Below are positions 27,601 to 33,339 of a stretch of 64,000 nucleotides of DNA, piece by piece. Origin of the DNA: Lacipirellulaceae bacterium (GTDB taxonomy: Bacteria > Planctomycetota > Planctomycetia > Pirellulales > Lacipirellulaceae); contig JAVJRG010000013.1 of NCBI GenBank assembly GCA_040218535.1, positions 82,394 to 146,393 of the forward strand. Reading direction: 5' to 3'. Position 1 is the stretch's first letter. Each line of letters opens with the position of its first letter. The notes beneath the pieces were generated by a model. It was not told the origin of the DNA and did no database searches. It saw only the letters and a program-made list of their open reading frames with translations. The translations under genes and the position numbers were made by a program.

Positions 27601-30564
27601 GAGTGCGGTGCCGAAGATCGTGTCGTCCCCAGCACCGCCACGGATCTCTATGGTTCCTGGGATTCCATTAATGACTAGGCTCGGGAAGTGCTCTTCGCTA
27701 ACCCGGCTCAGATCAATCCGATTGTCACTGCTGCCAGCCGTGATGTCGATCGACGTCACCTCGCTAGCGAGGATGTCGGTCACCTGACCGTTGAGAGTGA
27801 CGTAGCGCACTCCCTCAATGGGTGCTGTCGCCACGGTAATGTCTTTGAACTGCGAAAAGATATCATTGATTCGCAGTTGGCCCTCGACAAGCTCGATCGG
27901 CTTGGTGAGTTGGAACCGTTGGGCAGAGAGTTGGTTGCCGTCTTGAGTCGCCAAGAAGAATTCACCGACTCCGTTGGTCGAAAGCGAAGGTTTCCCGATG
28001 CTATTTCCGGGCCCTTCACTACCGCTAAGGACAACATTGCTGTTGGAATACGTTTGGCCGTCCTTCTCGTACCAGCGAATCTGAATGGCACTTTCTGACC
28101 CTCCTCCGATAACGATCTCTTCAGGAGAGTAATCCGCTTCAAGAAGAATGCTGGGGTCGTAGTTGGACTGAACGAAGTAGGAACTTGCGCTCTTCCAAGC
28201 AATGCCAATCCGTCCCAAATTATCGACGGCCAATCCGGGGCGATCGAGCGTCAAGGTCTGCGTGAAGTTGGGGACTTGCCCAGTGGTTATGCCAAGGTTG
28301 TCGAGAGTACTTCCCCTTGCTACTTCGATGTGTTCGCCCCATCCACTCTGGTCGTCGTATTGACGCATTAACAGGCGATCTTCCTCACGCAGATAATCAT
28401 GACTGCTGGTGAGCGTCCAGCCTGCTTTACGATACCAGGCAACCGTAACCCTTCCCTCTGCGTCGATGGCAACGTCGTAAGGGGTGACCTCATGATTCGC
28501 TGCGCTGCTGCTCACCAAAAAGCTTGGAGTGACAAGGGTTTCGTCATCAGCACCACCAATTGGTGAAGAGGTTGATTCGTATTTCAGCGCACTTCCGACT
28601 GGATTCCCTCCTGCCGAGTAATGACGCATCAAGCCTGCTCGTTCACCAGCACCTTCTGATTGCGACCAAATGAGGTAGAAGCTGCCGTCCTGATCAATGG
28701 CCGCATGTCTCCCACCCAAGCTGGTTTGGATCGCATTACCATCGTCGATTTGTGCAAGTCGCGGTGCCGCATCGAGTGACAGGCCTGAAGTCGTGTATCG
28801 CCGAAACATCAAATCACCATTGGCAGCCTGCCAAGAGATGACGGTTTGGCCACTTGCATTGGTGACAATCGAAGGTGCATGGTGGTTCATTGGGTCCGTA
28901 GTGACTTCAACGGGAAGTTGATCGATGGGAGTGCCATCTGACTGGTATCGCCGCAAGTACAATTTGAAGTTACTACCGTCGTGGCCTTTCCAAGCAACGG
29001 CAAAGCGTCCACGATCATCAATCGCGGCATTCCAGGTGGCAACCGCGATCGATTCGGTGCCCAAATCAACCATTCGAGGCTGGCTCGCGGCAGCACCATC
29101 GGGGTTGATTAGTTGAGCGTAGACGCCAACACCCTCACTGCCATCGTCCTTCCAAACAGCGATTGATTTGCCTTGTGCGTTTGTTGCGACCCGTGCTTCG
29201 GCTGGATAGGTCGGACTGATAAGTGTCTCAAGCTCAAACGGCTTATCCGCAAGAATCGGCTTCGCTCCATACTCATGAGCACCAATATCAATCGAGGAGC
29301 CGACGACGCGATCCAAGTAGTGCTGCGTCCCTGGATTCGGCGTAGACTGATAGTGAAGCTCATCTCCTCCATCCTTCGCACGGCTATCTGATGTAGGCAT
29401 GTGCGTCGGGACAGGTCCGCCATAATTTCCCAGCGGCAGGAGTTCGGGACTTTCATTGGCGTCGAGCATCTCGTTCTGTAATGTGTCGATGCCTGCGGCA
29501 TAATGTCGACCAATCAAGTTGTTGGCACTGCTTACGTCGACTCCGCGGGCCAGATCTCGCGTATTCGCAATGCCCCCAATATTCCCTGCCACAATGGAAT
29601 TGAACAACGTGACATCGGCGTCGTTTAGATTATTGAGTACTCCTGCCGAGTCCTGAGTGACGATATTCGCTGTTACCGTTGAATTGATCAGTGTTAACGA
29701 AGGGGAGCCGCTAGTCATGATCCCCGCGCCGATCAGTGCCTGGTTCCCACTGACGGTTGTATCGACCAGGGTCGCTGAGCTTGTATCTGAGCCAAATGCG
29801 TAAAGCAGGAGTCCACCTCCACGACCACCACCAACGGTCGTGTTGTTGGCGAGGGTCGAACGAACCATTTCTAGGGTGTCGTCCCCATAAGCTCGGAAGA
29901 AGATGCCGCCGCCGTTCTTTGCAGCATGGTTGTTCGAGATCAACGAGTCGATGATCTGCACACTGCCGCTCTGGTTATAGAGCCCGCCACCATGTTTGTT
30001 GGTTCCCACAGTTTGGTTACCGGTGATGACGACTTCGATTAAGTCCAGCTCGGCTTCGTTGTAGATACCTCCTCCGTGGGAACCGGAAGAGCCTCCCGTA
30101 ATCGTGACTCCTTCGATGGTGACTTCATTACCAGGGTACGTCCTAAATACCCGATTGTTCCCTTTGGCGTCGATCGTGAGCAGATCAGCTCCGGGCCCTT
30201 CAATGGTCACATCACTGTCGACAACTAGTTGGCTTAGCGCCGCATCCAACTCGATGGTTCCATTCCACAAAAGGGGAGCGAACTTGATTGTGTCCCGCTC
30301 TCCGGCTTGGTGCGTTGGGTCATTCGCAGAGTCGGCTAATGCTTCGCGCAAACTCCACTGATCGTCCGTGGACGTGCCTGCAACAGAGACATCCTCTAGC
30401 GTCGACACCACATAAGTATCCGCTGCCAACATCTGTCGTGGCTCGAGTTGCTCAATCAGTGAGTGCCGACCGAGTTGCAACTTCTTTGGTTTACGCTTTT
30501 TGAAAACTCGCTTGAAGCCAAGTTTCGTGAGAGTTTTGTTCCAACAAGAGGGATAGCTACGCAT
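12628..30564 (-). CDS. Giant (5,978 aa) LEPR-signal surface protein with C-terminal ART-like toxin domain
   Basis: Residues 36-49 contain IEQLEPRQMLAAD, the planctomycete LEPR-type export signal after a basic N-terminus. Next come a right-handed beta-helix/choice-of-anchor region ending IGAHEYG (about 50-432), bacterial WxxG/beta-propeller-like repeats (about 440-930), RTX-type GGxGxDxxxG calcium repeats (about 975-1077, 1175-1215 and 1305-1350), a golvesin/xanthan-lyase-like beta domain (about 1355-1500), cadherin/Ig-like segments and at least 15 Ig-like repeats with a DPTxxGxV core (about 1740-4160). A Ser/Gly/Thr-rich stretch (about 4160-5650) precedes a coiled coil (5690-5770) and a ~95-residue terminal domain. 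That domain has YHQGDL (about 5892), STS (about 5909) and PEVRIL (about 5957), the H/R...STS...E order of ADP-ribosyltransferases. A small CPWCG gene follows one base downstream. I infer a surface-displayed or delivered polymorphic toxin; export machinery is not in the window. Confidence 0.9.
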   Translation of the reverse strand: MRSYPSCWNKTLTKLGFKRVFKKRKPKKLQLGRHSLIEQLEPRQMLAADTYVVSTLEDVSVAGTSTDDQWSLREALADSANDPTHQAGERDTIKFAPLLWNGTIELDAALSQLVVDSDVTIEGPGADLLTIDAKGNNRVFRTYPGNEVTIEGVTITGGSSGSHGGGIYNEAELDLIEVVITGNQTVGTNKHGGGLYNQSGSVQIIDSLISNNHAAKNGGGIFFRAYGDDTLEMVRSTLANNTTVGGGRGGGLLLYAFGSDTSSATLVDTTVSGNQALIGAGIMTSGSPSLTLINSTVTANIVTQDSAGVLNNLNDADVTLFNSIVAGNIGGIANTRDLARGVDVSSANNLIGRHYAAGIDTLQNEMLDANESPELLPLGNYGGPVPTHMPTSDSRAKDGGDELHYQSTPNPGTQHYLDRVVGSSIDIGAHEYGAKPILADKPFELETLISPTYPAEARVATNAQGKSIAVWKDDGSEGVGVYAQLINPDGAAASQPRMVDLGTESIAVATWNAAIDDRGRFAVAWKGHDGSNFKLYLRRYQSDGTPIDQLPVEVTTDPMNHHAPSIVTNASGQTVISWQAANGDLMFRRYTTSGLSLDAAPRLAQIDDGNAIQTSLGGRHAAIDQDGSFYLIWSQSEGAGERAGLMRHYSAGGNPVGSALKYESTSSPIGGADDETLVTPSFLVSSSAANHEVTPYDVAIDAEGRVTVAWYRKAGWTLTSSHDYLREEDRLLMRQYDDQSGWGEHIEVARGSTLDNLGITTGQVPNFTQTLTLDRPGLAVDNLGRIGIAWKSASSYFVQSNYDPSILLEADYSPEEIVIGGGSESAIQIRWYEKDGQTYSNSNVVLSGSEGPGNSIGKPSLSTNGVGEFFLATQDGNQLSAQRFQLTKPIELVEGQLRINDIFSQFKDITVATAPIEGVRYVTLNGQVTDILASEVTSIDITAGSSDNRIDLSRVSEEHFPSLVINGIPGTIEIRGGAGDDTIFGTALRDTIYGDAGNDEIFGGEDIDAIYGGEGEDVLQGGDGNDNLYGEAGNDRLFGGDGDDSLEGGEGDDRLVGNAGDDTLEGEAGDDLLEGGSGTLVLLDGGEGSDRYLLTEKSATYVLIVDEGTVGIDEIDLSQTLLAIPDTYNASGFPAELDLDSNTAQPVFDATLASVNLTIAVGSQIENATGTRYRDKLTGSTSSNVLRGGLGDDVLLGGDGADELLGEGGDDTLNPGGTPTNEVDLLVGGFGDDVYQLSDDVTTTARINDEAGTDKIDLSTWTGTEGATLDLSLTPDDAAYQTLLEETDNPKLQLSNSGLDQIEEIIGTDNDDVLMGNDLDNVIASGEGSDTLDGKSGNNILLGQKGYDALEVADNVDDAEDASIGYLDVGSGWIPADGGFNGAQRSADNNDVANEATWSFTDLPAGDYDVYVTWSVSEGTPGSSAIYSVGNETFAVSQAENPSGSVVGGTAWHRLENPQANSEGRFTVDSSVDFTVTLAHDAGNGASDVIYADAVRVVRRNQAPSITLGTPAVGHGTIDGAIWEVDNVAELEITVGDGDEDASLLVLDDSLTSVPGVSLDRVGMTAVWKLSYDGTTLDKTHAIILQVADGTDTTTKTVYLRNTNSTNPIAIVDIDSQTSGFVFNLHEANDDDNDPLKTLSVTVNATVANGLDKKFSLGPGAPAGADIDGNGLLTWSPTEDQDGTHQIEVRVTDTGNPPLRVSEWITVNVADIDDVPVLPSDPELVHDTGIANDSRTADAALRGTVTNDGSVDLIEIEVDYDNNGTYDEVVQVEASEDDPSLGYYTINPEESDLVFDASNTVTVRAREWSGASSSYLYSDPRDIDFIPDPDAHDPPTFESGTLKLSNDTGSIPNNTIDPTIEGTVLNDGGEGAAEGLTVHFFKEKGANYPGNIGRPSYGSTETDADGKFSFLPEGLLDGLSASETFKDVKVWVVIEEPSSLTDDVNAIVFSAEDPEDPANIEFRLHEQKAPNIHSFGIKPGHDTGDDDTNEVTSDPWLSGQIDLNDAAYYGPAEGVIIEFYHDDAQPTVLSGATITDANGNFEYLPPGLDHGDTVTIRARAVAWDEYRQIKLIGDYYDDDATNSEVDHYTFTYDEMENDETTVSLLVLEYDSNNDGIVVDPLVTGKISNDGPNDGSADSLLVEWYVVVAGANFDPDVPDDPEDPIRVESGFVVTDEEGNFEFRPLDLEDDTNYDVYSRAIEWDGLRTRTNQGSLIRGTLSNAVPLKVSASAESPATLSGYELSYNTGDNSEDGKTADPTVKGTVDYLGDKANVIVELRLGESDETIVEVTPDELGNFQYTMPGLIDDEFFDIQARVRVPDYTAKAPEFEDAWLNVDSEGLLSADGYLTGYTFDNPETEVDESGWSQDADGNGVPDISDAWLNDLFVGDGTELGGAWYDSDFTRDWEKLFEDYTTDWTSLDRDLTTEGLQQYELDLGDTAPFVIQLDAQSDYTDPTISGGLKRFGGTEIDNAQREGIAIEISFDGGTEFEAAAITDANGSFSYQLPSYVVGTNTFHLRFLRPQYGADAVPDGQITASLTIEADDTLPTPTLELKHPRDEDGNYSALDAIDPTVIGALGDAADLSLRRVQFEYSSNGTTWDNLPDGSTFTDNDGIFEFTPEAIESYLTAAGNTDRHFAIRARVVEKFTSETPEPYEYEVFGEWSDVVEFKSTANQSPTVETFELAFDTGLLGNSYVTLDRVTSDPTLVGRVIDSDNTGHANATVEFSLDGGATIFGTAITDSDGNFYYQPEGLTAGHHDIVVRVQEYDPVKGSSIDDGWHPLTATGDPSDSAGLFTGFTLIEPSPATVDLLEQPALSHGGYDPTVTGSIIDPDTLANVTVDFYRDPGGDNEFLGSTLVDRDGTFSFTPVGLSFGTNITIKAVPRETNYLTGNALVGTSHSTQVTFNSYGLSNSDFKVENHDVDQATDFFTLEVGGAVKVPKDSADNYETVAPRYVEVRILDSNNNDSLVHLGIAEIEFDAPDETNTDTGYRFDYDYDLRGDDLPAEGDLRIELRPVGVDVNGLVFGEAVPLGQSTNPFVPHPYEIPVSQIIPLSDNGDDLVVGKDGTHVRASLEGTIDLASSIDGYSVSSREVEIDYDGDGIADASIVLEDGQSVVNREDYEFEGLEPGEVVLSARAITTLEKTTVVDGDANVQRIEGDWQPIEFTLVNPAPAVTPADGPAPATEEEFDPRLRLAYPREVVAGDGPVSSDPTIRGTITTVLLANPNAETSDTTKVPVAGMTVEIDHNADGVADGTTTVDSEGRFEYTPTGISVGDVTLNIRAIDYYSDTQPLIGDWLEFSFQLAETAPPTVSLLELERSEGTRDVSDVDLPVSTYPVLTGTVEVPEGVGQVIVEFDHDDDDLADGRADADLFGAFTYTPEELAHGPQTIRARAVLINGSERVIGLWSDELATDTSLTFYHASAEPAVVTDLWIEDIDENNESKSGVITGRVTVGGYGQAVKVAVYVVGDTEPNGHTYADSNGFFRYQLNEITKGSHQFEVEGLLPDPSGVGDVPGKNKPKITINYQPGPIIVPLASDIEFRLEHDTGTVATHTANPTLFGKIPTTSLTTQAYAQIKLSTETTFSDDPEDWVAIRPDGTFTYLPEELDPGVSYTFDMRVAMWNPDYADPNLKYLYSNNDGTWSTSVDIVVDVTDNTAAYFIEDPANTEEDDRKGFRLRYNTAASGSVEQSAEPIFVGTIENDGRKGGLTIEFDHNGDGVVDGTTLTREDGSFQYNAVGLEPGELTQTITAIIRETDYYGNERTSTIASLDFILTRAPLVEELNYLASTDSVDGELHYPVAVATGDLKVEYYLFGSAFDRPELAEDWWSYGNYELSTETQFVADADGGTFTIGLPASSFGTASVLVRGVDLSDANEPIHGPWQALHFEKTNDQSNYETEQFTDLDFSESDETVNQTDPDYPIVTDPAISGRAAIVQDNGGGQTILGGIAYGIVQLEVFAADDQTGTPVTTQRVATDQDGYFQFSPNVALGQYDYELRMVHFNEVTQTESLGFATPMKFQLENGTTARVDTFDRLAGAADDDPTVEGTITNPDGRKGGLRVEFSTGIDSSETVIGATITRPDGTFSFTPHNLIPGTITLYARVVDWDPVSSEYASPDFTQANVTAGTVKEAQFDLSAASTEQPELEGTDSQTPEFVQEALRELVFATLDELDTNHQVLGKETTTGTLDLGFGEAALLAGDDIAEAAAAPVDVYAAGTSFSLTTVSDQAPDGTHYPKSLSTTLPGGNVSVSLLRHVEDQGNDTYSINYLLFLEFHGYETTQTVPDPAGGDRDVVIELNGNYQFRFETATDLIVNTVDDTYSGTYDLFEEDAEFAYAVRPASTGDPLPVEARGSEKFTHELANGETGTFDTALGVAHTASHTETNRREEQRNDTVVVTSQFENQITTVTTTTIENIIVVETITRTGELGSSGNITNLVSESYDAYATVDSQVTVTTVYETLYDGQGESENGNDSVTNGLLYNGTISVDTTYSGDTETSNFTLGENSYATVNFSGSGSSHTVGAGGSAGSISRSETWHYGGHGYSSETYQVGGTVTTITNGSNSTETLRASGYSNSSFYQTAHGGGSGTFGSNSGPDNSTSGSGGGTFLQTSGGGGRRNATINAVDEVFTIVGSGGGRSNASSSSTSYGTSRSTSTSDTDQAKITTTANSRSRQAGGGSVNTRGNYDFTTTDQGQRVTGNFGITLDVNGGGGSSVTGKTIVNPKDEPSYTVPFNDGSASSYGLIVSHQGNYTINTLGDEPINKSSGTVKRTETTGSRGSSFGGVAGMIDVPAGGGDNCNVPFGPGSEHGCHNEPGQRYLKASSSSFNLSKGTRDIVESEEYDYSTNNGATTRRGTFDNSDRSTSESLEQFRYSDPNLTYKYRSDSGGSSNDSTDGNFNEASGTPESQGRRAQVNGTTDQRGNSAEEISFRYTSPDSSTGNSSFSSGYSNSKGTSKSDGSGSSSINNDEVTRNGGEGGFDGQSRVGSGGTSFAVYTSPDGTNFSLNFSTGSGTGNARGDSDSKSAGGSDANESGSASARTNSTSKGRGKTVNFSITTEPEATTITRVISGGKSDGNSKGDSSGDITPGDDVFNVSNEQGGESEGSTTQTIDRFGNTFRSHSSYTSFGDSGGKRGFGGDVIQREGGGSLRDGTVTEEGNGSGGGFGKDYNFSFDLATGSVSWDRTVFDNENGGNNDSSTEVDDRSGDQTGSGSVGGNAGGNTTQTGGTFKLINGGFTLSTYKNTHDTNSTLDTSGGFSFLGGVITYTNPSVTEYTEERTKNEKWYKQRKAIDNGLYRDDLDHIDRHNVYRFDVFVTQTDGNDPQQTEFTLTTKDEIRRDIKHPLDERIQTLTTISNTHQQTYTLQGNQESLAIDRDFMTKVVADQGGSDDITLADESNYSGQLYEWVRTDINRETSSYMSQHRVGSDGLVSGGQLQASGTETAFSHIKGTGGDPSLSITAPGPNDVEGPLGYTDSTSYHYLEYESLSTASAEEQGGYWDALDDSGQPSRRGSGSYTQVFEYKHGTTGQTGHSTRLEKWHDESDTSTPDWVKVYHDKSVNTTDSKYRQRRVIKGSYAPKSSDEQVVVDSITAELTTEGRTWKYGLGDNPYEERDIDEDRYTKEQAADGSGEVHRWETTNCTSSQNGCDNPTTTGHDGLPSYYNSELVEHIEYDAPVSDGTGGADEPQQTVRAMSESEGGGDGVNEVVDGVNLIQEIKSLEYKKKSIESDIEELSNVWFSSLRNGTAITNRQLELAAVSGELASAQARLNRDHADTVVPSGVVSGPLGQEEFNITGGVGIDALRQLEKTRKAWSRSHASYQAMLNYNYADHIPSAADEALRASWSPGDLAAIIASGATRIAAEEAFSEATGLPFFNPRPSFGKGKLDPRVIDDAATSQPSRKVYHQGDLSSGIDDSRYLSTSPDRDLGHYNPSGQLYEFDIPADVYREWEFNGSLQRINDLHEPSGIVTPEVRILPPSSGQMREYMKKLGE
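12640..12930 (-). other. Domain: ADP-ribosyltransferase-like toxin tip of the giant protein
   Basis: This is the last ~95 residues of the giant chain. Key pieces in order are VYHQGDL (first-strand His in the position of the ART Arg/His), YLSTSPD (Ser-Thr-Ser), GQLYEFDIP (strand) and VTPEVRIL (Glu). The spacing fits small ART toxin domains found at the C-termini of Rhs and other polymorphic toxins. The pre-toxin segment contains FFNPRPSFGKGK. The call rests on motif order only. Confidence 0.55.
18080..25350 (-). repeat. Array of Ig-like repeats in the giant gene
   Basis: At least 15 protein repeats spaced roughly 90-160 residues carry a core such as TVDPTxxGxV/I (for example DPTIEGTVLNDGG, DPTVKGTVDYLGD, DPTVTGSIIDPDT, DPTVEGTITNPDG) and a second signature DGxFxFxPxxL. 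They resemble SdrD_B/Big-like stalk domains and would form a long extended rod. DNA identity between copies is low by eye, so the array is old rather than freshly duplicated. Confidence 0.8.
26520..27650 (-). repeat. RTX-type calcium-binding repeats in the giant gene
   Basis: Three blocks encode nonapeptide repeats of the GGxGxDxLxG type (GGAGDDTIFG, GGEGEDVLQG, GGDGDDSLEGG, GGLGDDVLLGG, GDGADELLGEGGDDTL). In RTX proteins these bind Ca2+ and fold outside the cell. The blocks are separated by two beta-rich segments (EIDLSQ.. and KIDLSTW..). Confidence 0.85.
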
Positions 30565-30930
30565 TTGAGATCCGGTTGAGCTTGGGGTGTTTACCCTAAT
30601 CTGAACTCGCCGGAATCAGCTTAAAGAATAAGACGTAAGCTGAGTCGGCCGTCACGTTCTACCAGAAGTCAAAAATTTCCTTGTAAGCGCTTCGACCACA
30701 AACGACCCAAAAAGTCCAAAATAATTGGCTCTGCCGAGCCTTACAGAATCAGTTTCATTGTTGGCCCAAAAATGCTTCTTGCACCACCGATAAGATGCCT
30801 TAACTTGTGGGTATTAAGCACATTACACCTATGAGTGAAGCACGTCACTGTGACTCACTCGGCGTGATTGTTGGCAATACGGAACTGCCCAGCTTAACAT
30901 CGCTCTTCTGCCGATGAGGAACAGACAACG
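30565..30930. other. Divergent intergenic region between giant gene and REC-kinase gene
   Basis: This 366-base AT-richer region should hold both divergent promoters. The 3' side has a GAGGAA ribosome site before 30931. I see no clear operator palindrome or small gene. Confidence 0.45.
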
Positions 30931-32016
30931 ATGCACTCCCCACCAACCGTCGAGCACTTGTTGCTCGTCGAAGATGACGCAATCGATGCGCAGGCTGTCC
31001 AACGTGAGTTAGAAAGTGACTCTGGTGAACGATTCGAAATCACTCATGTCGAGGACCTACAAAAGGCTCTCGAACTGACTCATGAGCGCAACTACGACAT
31101 CGTCTTACTAGATCTCCATCTACCTGACAGCGAGGGAAATTCAACGCTCAAACGTTTCGTAGAAGAAACCGAAGATTTACCCATCGTCGTGCTAACAGGC
31201 ATTAATGATGACGAGATCGGAAAACAATTGATCGCAGCAGGTGCCCAGGATTACCTCCCTAAGTCACGGTTAGGCGATGGCCTGTTAGGTCCTGCAATCC
31301 GCCATGCGATGGAACGTTCCCAATTGCTCACTCGGGTTCGAGAGAGCCAGGAAGCTCAGATGCAGGCCGATACCGAAGCACAGCTTCGCATCGCCAATGA
31401 TCTGCACGATGGGGTCAACCAAACGCTCACTGCCGCAGGGGTGACGGCCCAGAGTTTGCAGCGTCAGCTGGCAGAACAATCGAACGTACTTACTCCAAAG
31501 GCGAAAGAGCTTTGTGAAACCCTAGTTGCCCTACAGGGCCAAGTAAATGCGGCTATTGCTGGCCTGGCACCTCCAGAACTCGAACAACTAGGATTGACCG
31601 GTGCCTTGGTACAACTCACCCAACAGTGGAAGAGTGCCCAAGGACTGGAATGCCGCTTCGAAGGCCCCGCTAGACTGAGAATCCCAGCAGGACATCTCAG
31701 TTTACAGCTCTATCGCATCAGCCAAGAAGCGCTGCACAACGCGGTACGTCATTCGGGGGCCAAACGAATCTTGCTCTCACTAAAGGAGGGTCCACGCCGT
31801 GTCTTGCTAAGGATCGACGACGATGGGTGCGGATTTGATCCGAAGACCACATTGAATTCTCGATCTCACTTAGGATTGCGCTCAATGGCTCACCGTGCCA
31901 TGTCCATTGGTGGCAAGCTCCTCATTAACTCCCAGCCCGGCAGGGGGACCTCGATCCAGTGTCTTATTCCAACGGATCGTTTAGACCGATATGATTCCTC
32001 ACGGGGTTGTGCTTAA
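30931..32016 (+). CDS. Receiver-histidine kinase (REC-HisKA_3-HATPase)
   Basis: The 361-residue cytoplasmic protein has an N-terminal receiver domain with the acidic pocket LLVEDDAID, phospho-acceptor Asp in VLLDLHLPD, Thr in VLTGIND and Lys in LPKSRLG. A short coiled linker is followed by a HisKA_3-type box IANDLHDGVNQTLTAAG with the phospho-His, then a HATPase_c domain: SQEALHNAVRHSGAKR (N box), DDDGCGFDP and GLRSMAHRAMSIGGKL (G boxes). The receiver-first order is the reverse of the usual hybrid kinase and means another kinase may feed it. The start at 30931 has GAGGAA upstream. The NarL-type regulator at 32098 is the likely partner, 81 bases downstream. It diverges from the giant surface-toxin gene, so control of that gene is possible but unproven. 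Confidence 0.93.
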   Translation: MHSPPTVEHLLLVEDDAIDAQAVQRELESDSGERFEITHVEDLQKALELTHERNYDIVLLDLHLPDSEGNSTLKRFVEETEDLPIVVLTGINDDEIGKQLIAAGAQDYLPKSRLGDGLLGPAIRHAMERSQLLTRVRESQEAQMQADTEAQLRIANDLHDGVNQTLTAAGVTAQSLQRQLAEQSNVLTPKAKELCETLVALQGQVNAAIAGLAPPELEQLGLTGALVQLTQQWKSAQGLECRFEGPARLRIPAGHLSLQLYRISQEALHNAVRHSGAKRILLSLKEGPRRVLLRIDDDGCGFDPKTTLNSRSHLGLRSMAHRAMSIGGKLLINSQPGRGTSIQCLIPTDRLDRYDSSRGCA

Positions 32017-32097
32017 ATGCACCCTTCTCGTGTGAGCCGATAGGATTTCAGGGCACAGTCCGTACCCCCAACGAGACTAATCAGGAGCGTTGAGTCC

Positions 32098-32736
32098 ATG
32101 TCTGCGGCGTGTCGTATCCTGATCGTTGAAGACCATCAGCTTCTCTTGACCGGCCTCAAATCACTGCTGGCCGAAGAAGCGCATCTCAAGGTTATTGGCG
32201 AAGCACATTCGGTTGCTGATGCCATTGGTTTTGTCGAGCAAACTGTACCTGAATTGGCGATCATCGATCTCTCTTTGGTCGACTCTCGCGGTATTGAGTT
32301 CGTTCATTATTTGGCGGAACATCATCCGAGCGTGAGGATTCTTGTCTTTTCGCAGCGGCCTGCCTGGGTCATGGGTGAGAGAGTCCTTGCCGTTGGTGCT
32401 CACGGTTATTTGCGTAAGTCACCACAGGACATGCAGATCGTTGAAGCGATCAATGCGCTAATGCGAGGTGAAACCTATATCAGCGAAGGGCAGCCGGGAC
32501 CGAATGCGAAATCGAAAGAGTATCTTCCCGCCATCAAGTCCCTCTCCAATCAAGAGTTTCTCGTCTTTGAGCTCACAGGCCAGGGACTCCGTAATGCAGA
32601 GATTGCCAAGGAGATCGGTGGCAGCCCCAATTCGGTACGATCGGTTCTTGACCGCATCAAGAATAAGCTCGATCTCAGCACCGCCGAGGAGCTGAAACGC
32701 GTGGCCTTGGCATGGCAGTTCGATACGTTGCTGTAA
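32098..32736 (+). CDS. LuxR/NarL-family response regulator
   Basis: This 212-residue protein has an N-terminal receiver domain (ILIVEDHQLLL acidic pocket; phospho-acceptor Asp in LAIIDLSLVD; Lys in YLRKSPQ) and a C-terminal LuxR-type helix-turn-helix (LSNQEFLVFELTGQGLRNAEIAKEIGGSPNSVRSVLDRIKNKL, read as the usual E..V..L..G..N.EIA....S..TV..H pattern, with SVRSVLDRIK in place of TVK-H). The ATG at 32098 follows a good AGGAG site. With the HisKA_3-type kinase just upstream it forms a standard NarL-like two-component pair. Targets are unknown; the divergent giant gene is the obvious candidate. Confidence 0.93.
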   Translation: MSAACRILIVEDHQLLLTGLKSLLAEEAHLKVIGEAHSVADAIGFVEQTVPELAIIDLSLVDSRGIEFVHYLAEHHPSVRILVFSQRPAWVMGERVLAVGAHGYLRKSPQDMQIVEAINALMRGETYISEGQPGPNAKSKEYLPAIKSLSNQEFLVFELTGQGLRNAEIAKEIGGSPNSVRSVLDRIKNKLDLSTAEELKRVALAWQFDTLL

Positions 32737-33339
32737 GCTGCTTCTTTATGCGTCTCATCCTTCGCATCAGAACAGCTCGTGCTGCAGTGGTACCGCCGGG
32801 GTCGGGAGCGGGCCTTCCATGTCGGCCGGGATCACATGCCGCAGAACGATCTCTATATCGCGGGCTGCCTTGCTCGCTAAACCATTTCCGTAGGTATTTT
32901 ATAGCCCCTGATATAGCTCGCGGAGCGTTTCGGCTTCTTGCTCCATAAAGTAATATGGTCCCTTCCAACTGCGTGGTGTCGACCCTTTCCCATCACATTT
33001 GAGATCGCACTGCGAGCACACTTATGCAATCGAGCCAACCGCTCACGCAAATGCAGCATCTCGCACGTCTGATCGTAGGTAATGGACTGTATCTCTTCGT
33101 GACCTTCAACCTCGACTTGATAACGGTATCAGTAATAGCAAGTGACATTTGAACTCGCATACATAAGAATGGTAGCTTGTGTATGTAGCCTTGACCTGCT
33201 GGTCAGCACCCTTGATCTATAACCCACTTGTCGGCTGAAGAATCCGATGAGTGCTAAAGAATGGCAGCTGACCAACAGATAGAAATCGCCAAACGATTGT
33301 GCGATTAGAGAAAATAGCACTTGCTACCGGAGGATTTGA
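32737..33339. other. 600-base intergenic stretch, possibly with gene remnants
   Basis: No intact gene. On the minus strand between about 33125 and 32770, protein-like pieces (for example EMLHLRERLARLHKCARSAISN, shown here only in part, then RELYQGL in another frame) are broken by frame changes and stops, as in a decayed gene. I do not recognise the parent family. A good ribosome site precedes the gene at 33340 (CCGGAGGATTTG). Confidence 0.35.

Noticed and set aside
26520..27650. Possible tandem DNA repeat or CRISPR-like array
   Set aside because: The periodicity is from RTX protein repeats; DNA units vary and there are no conserved repeats with unique spacers. No CRISPR array was seen in the window.
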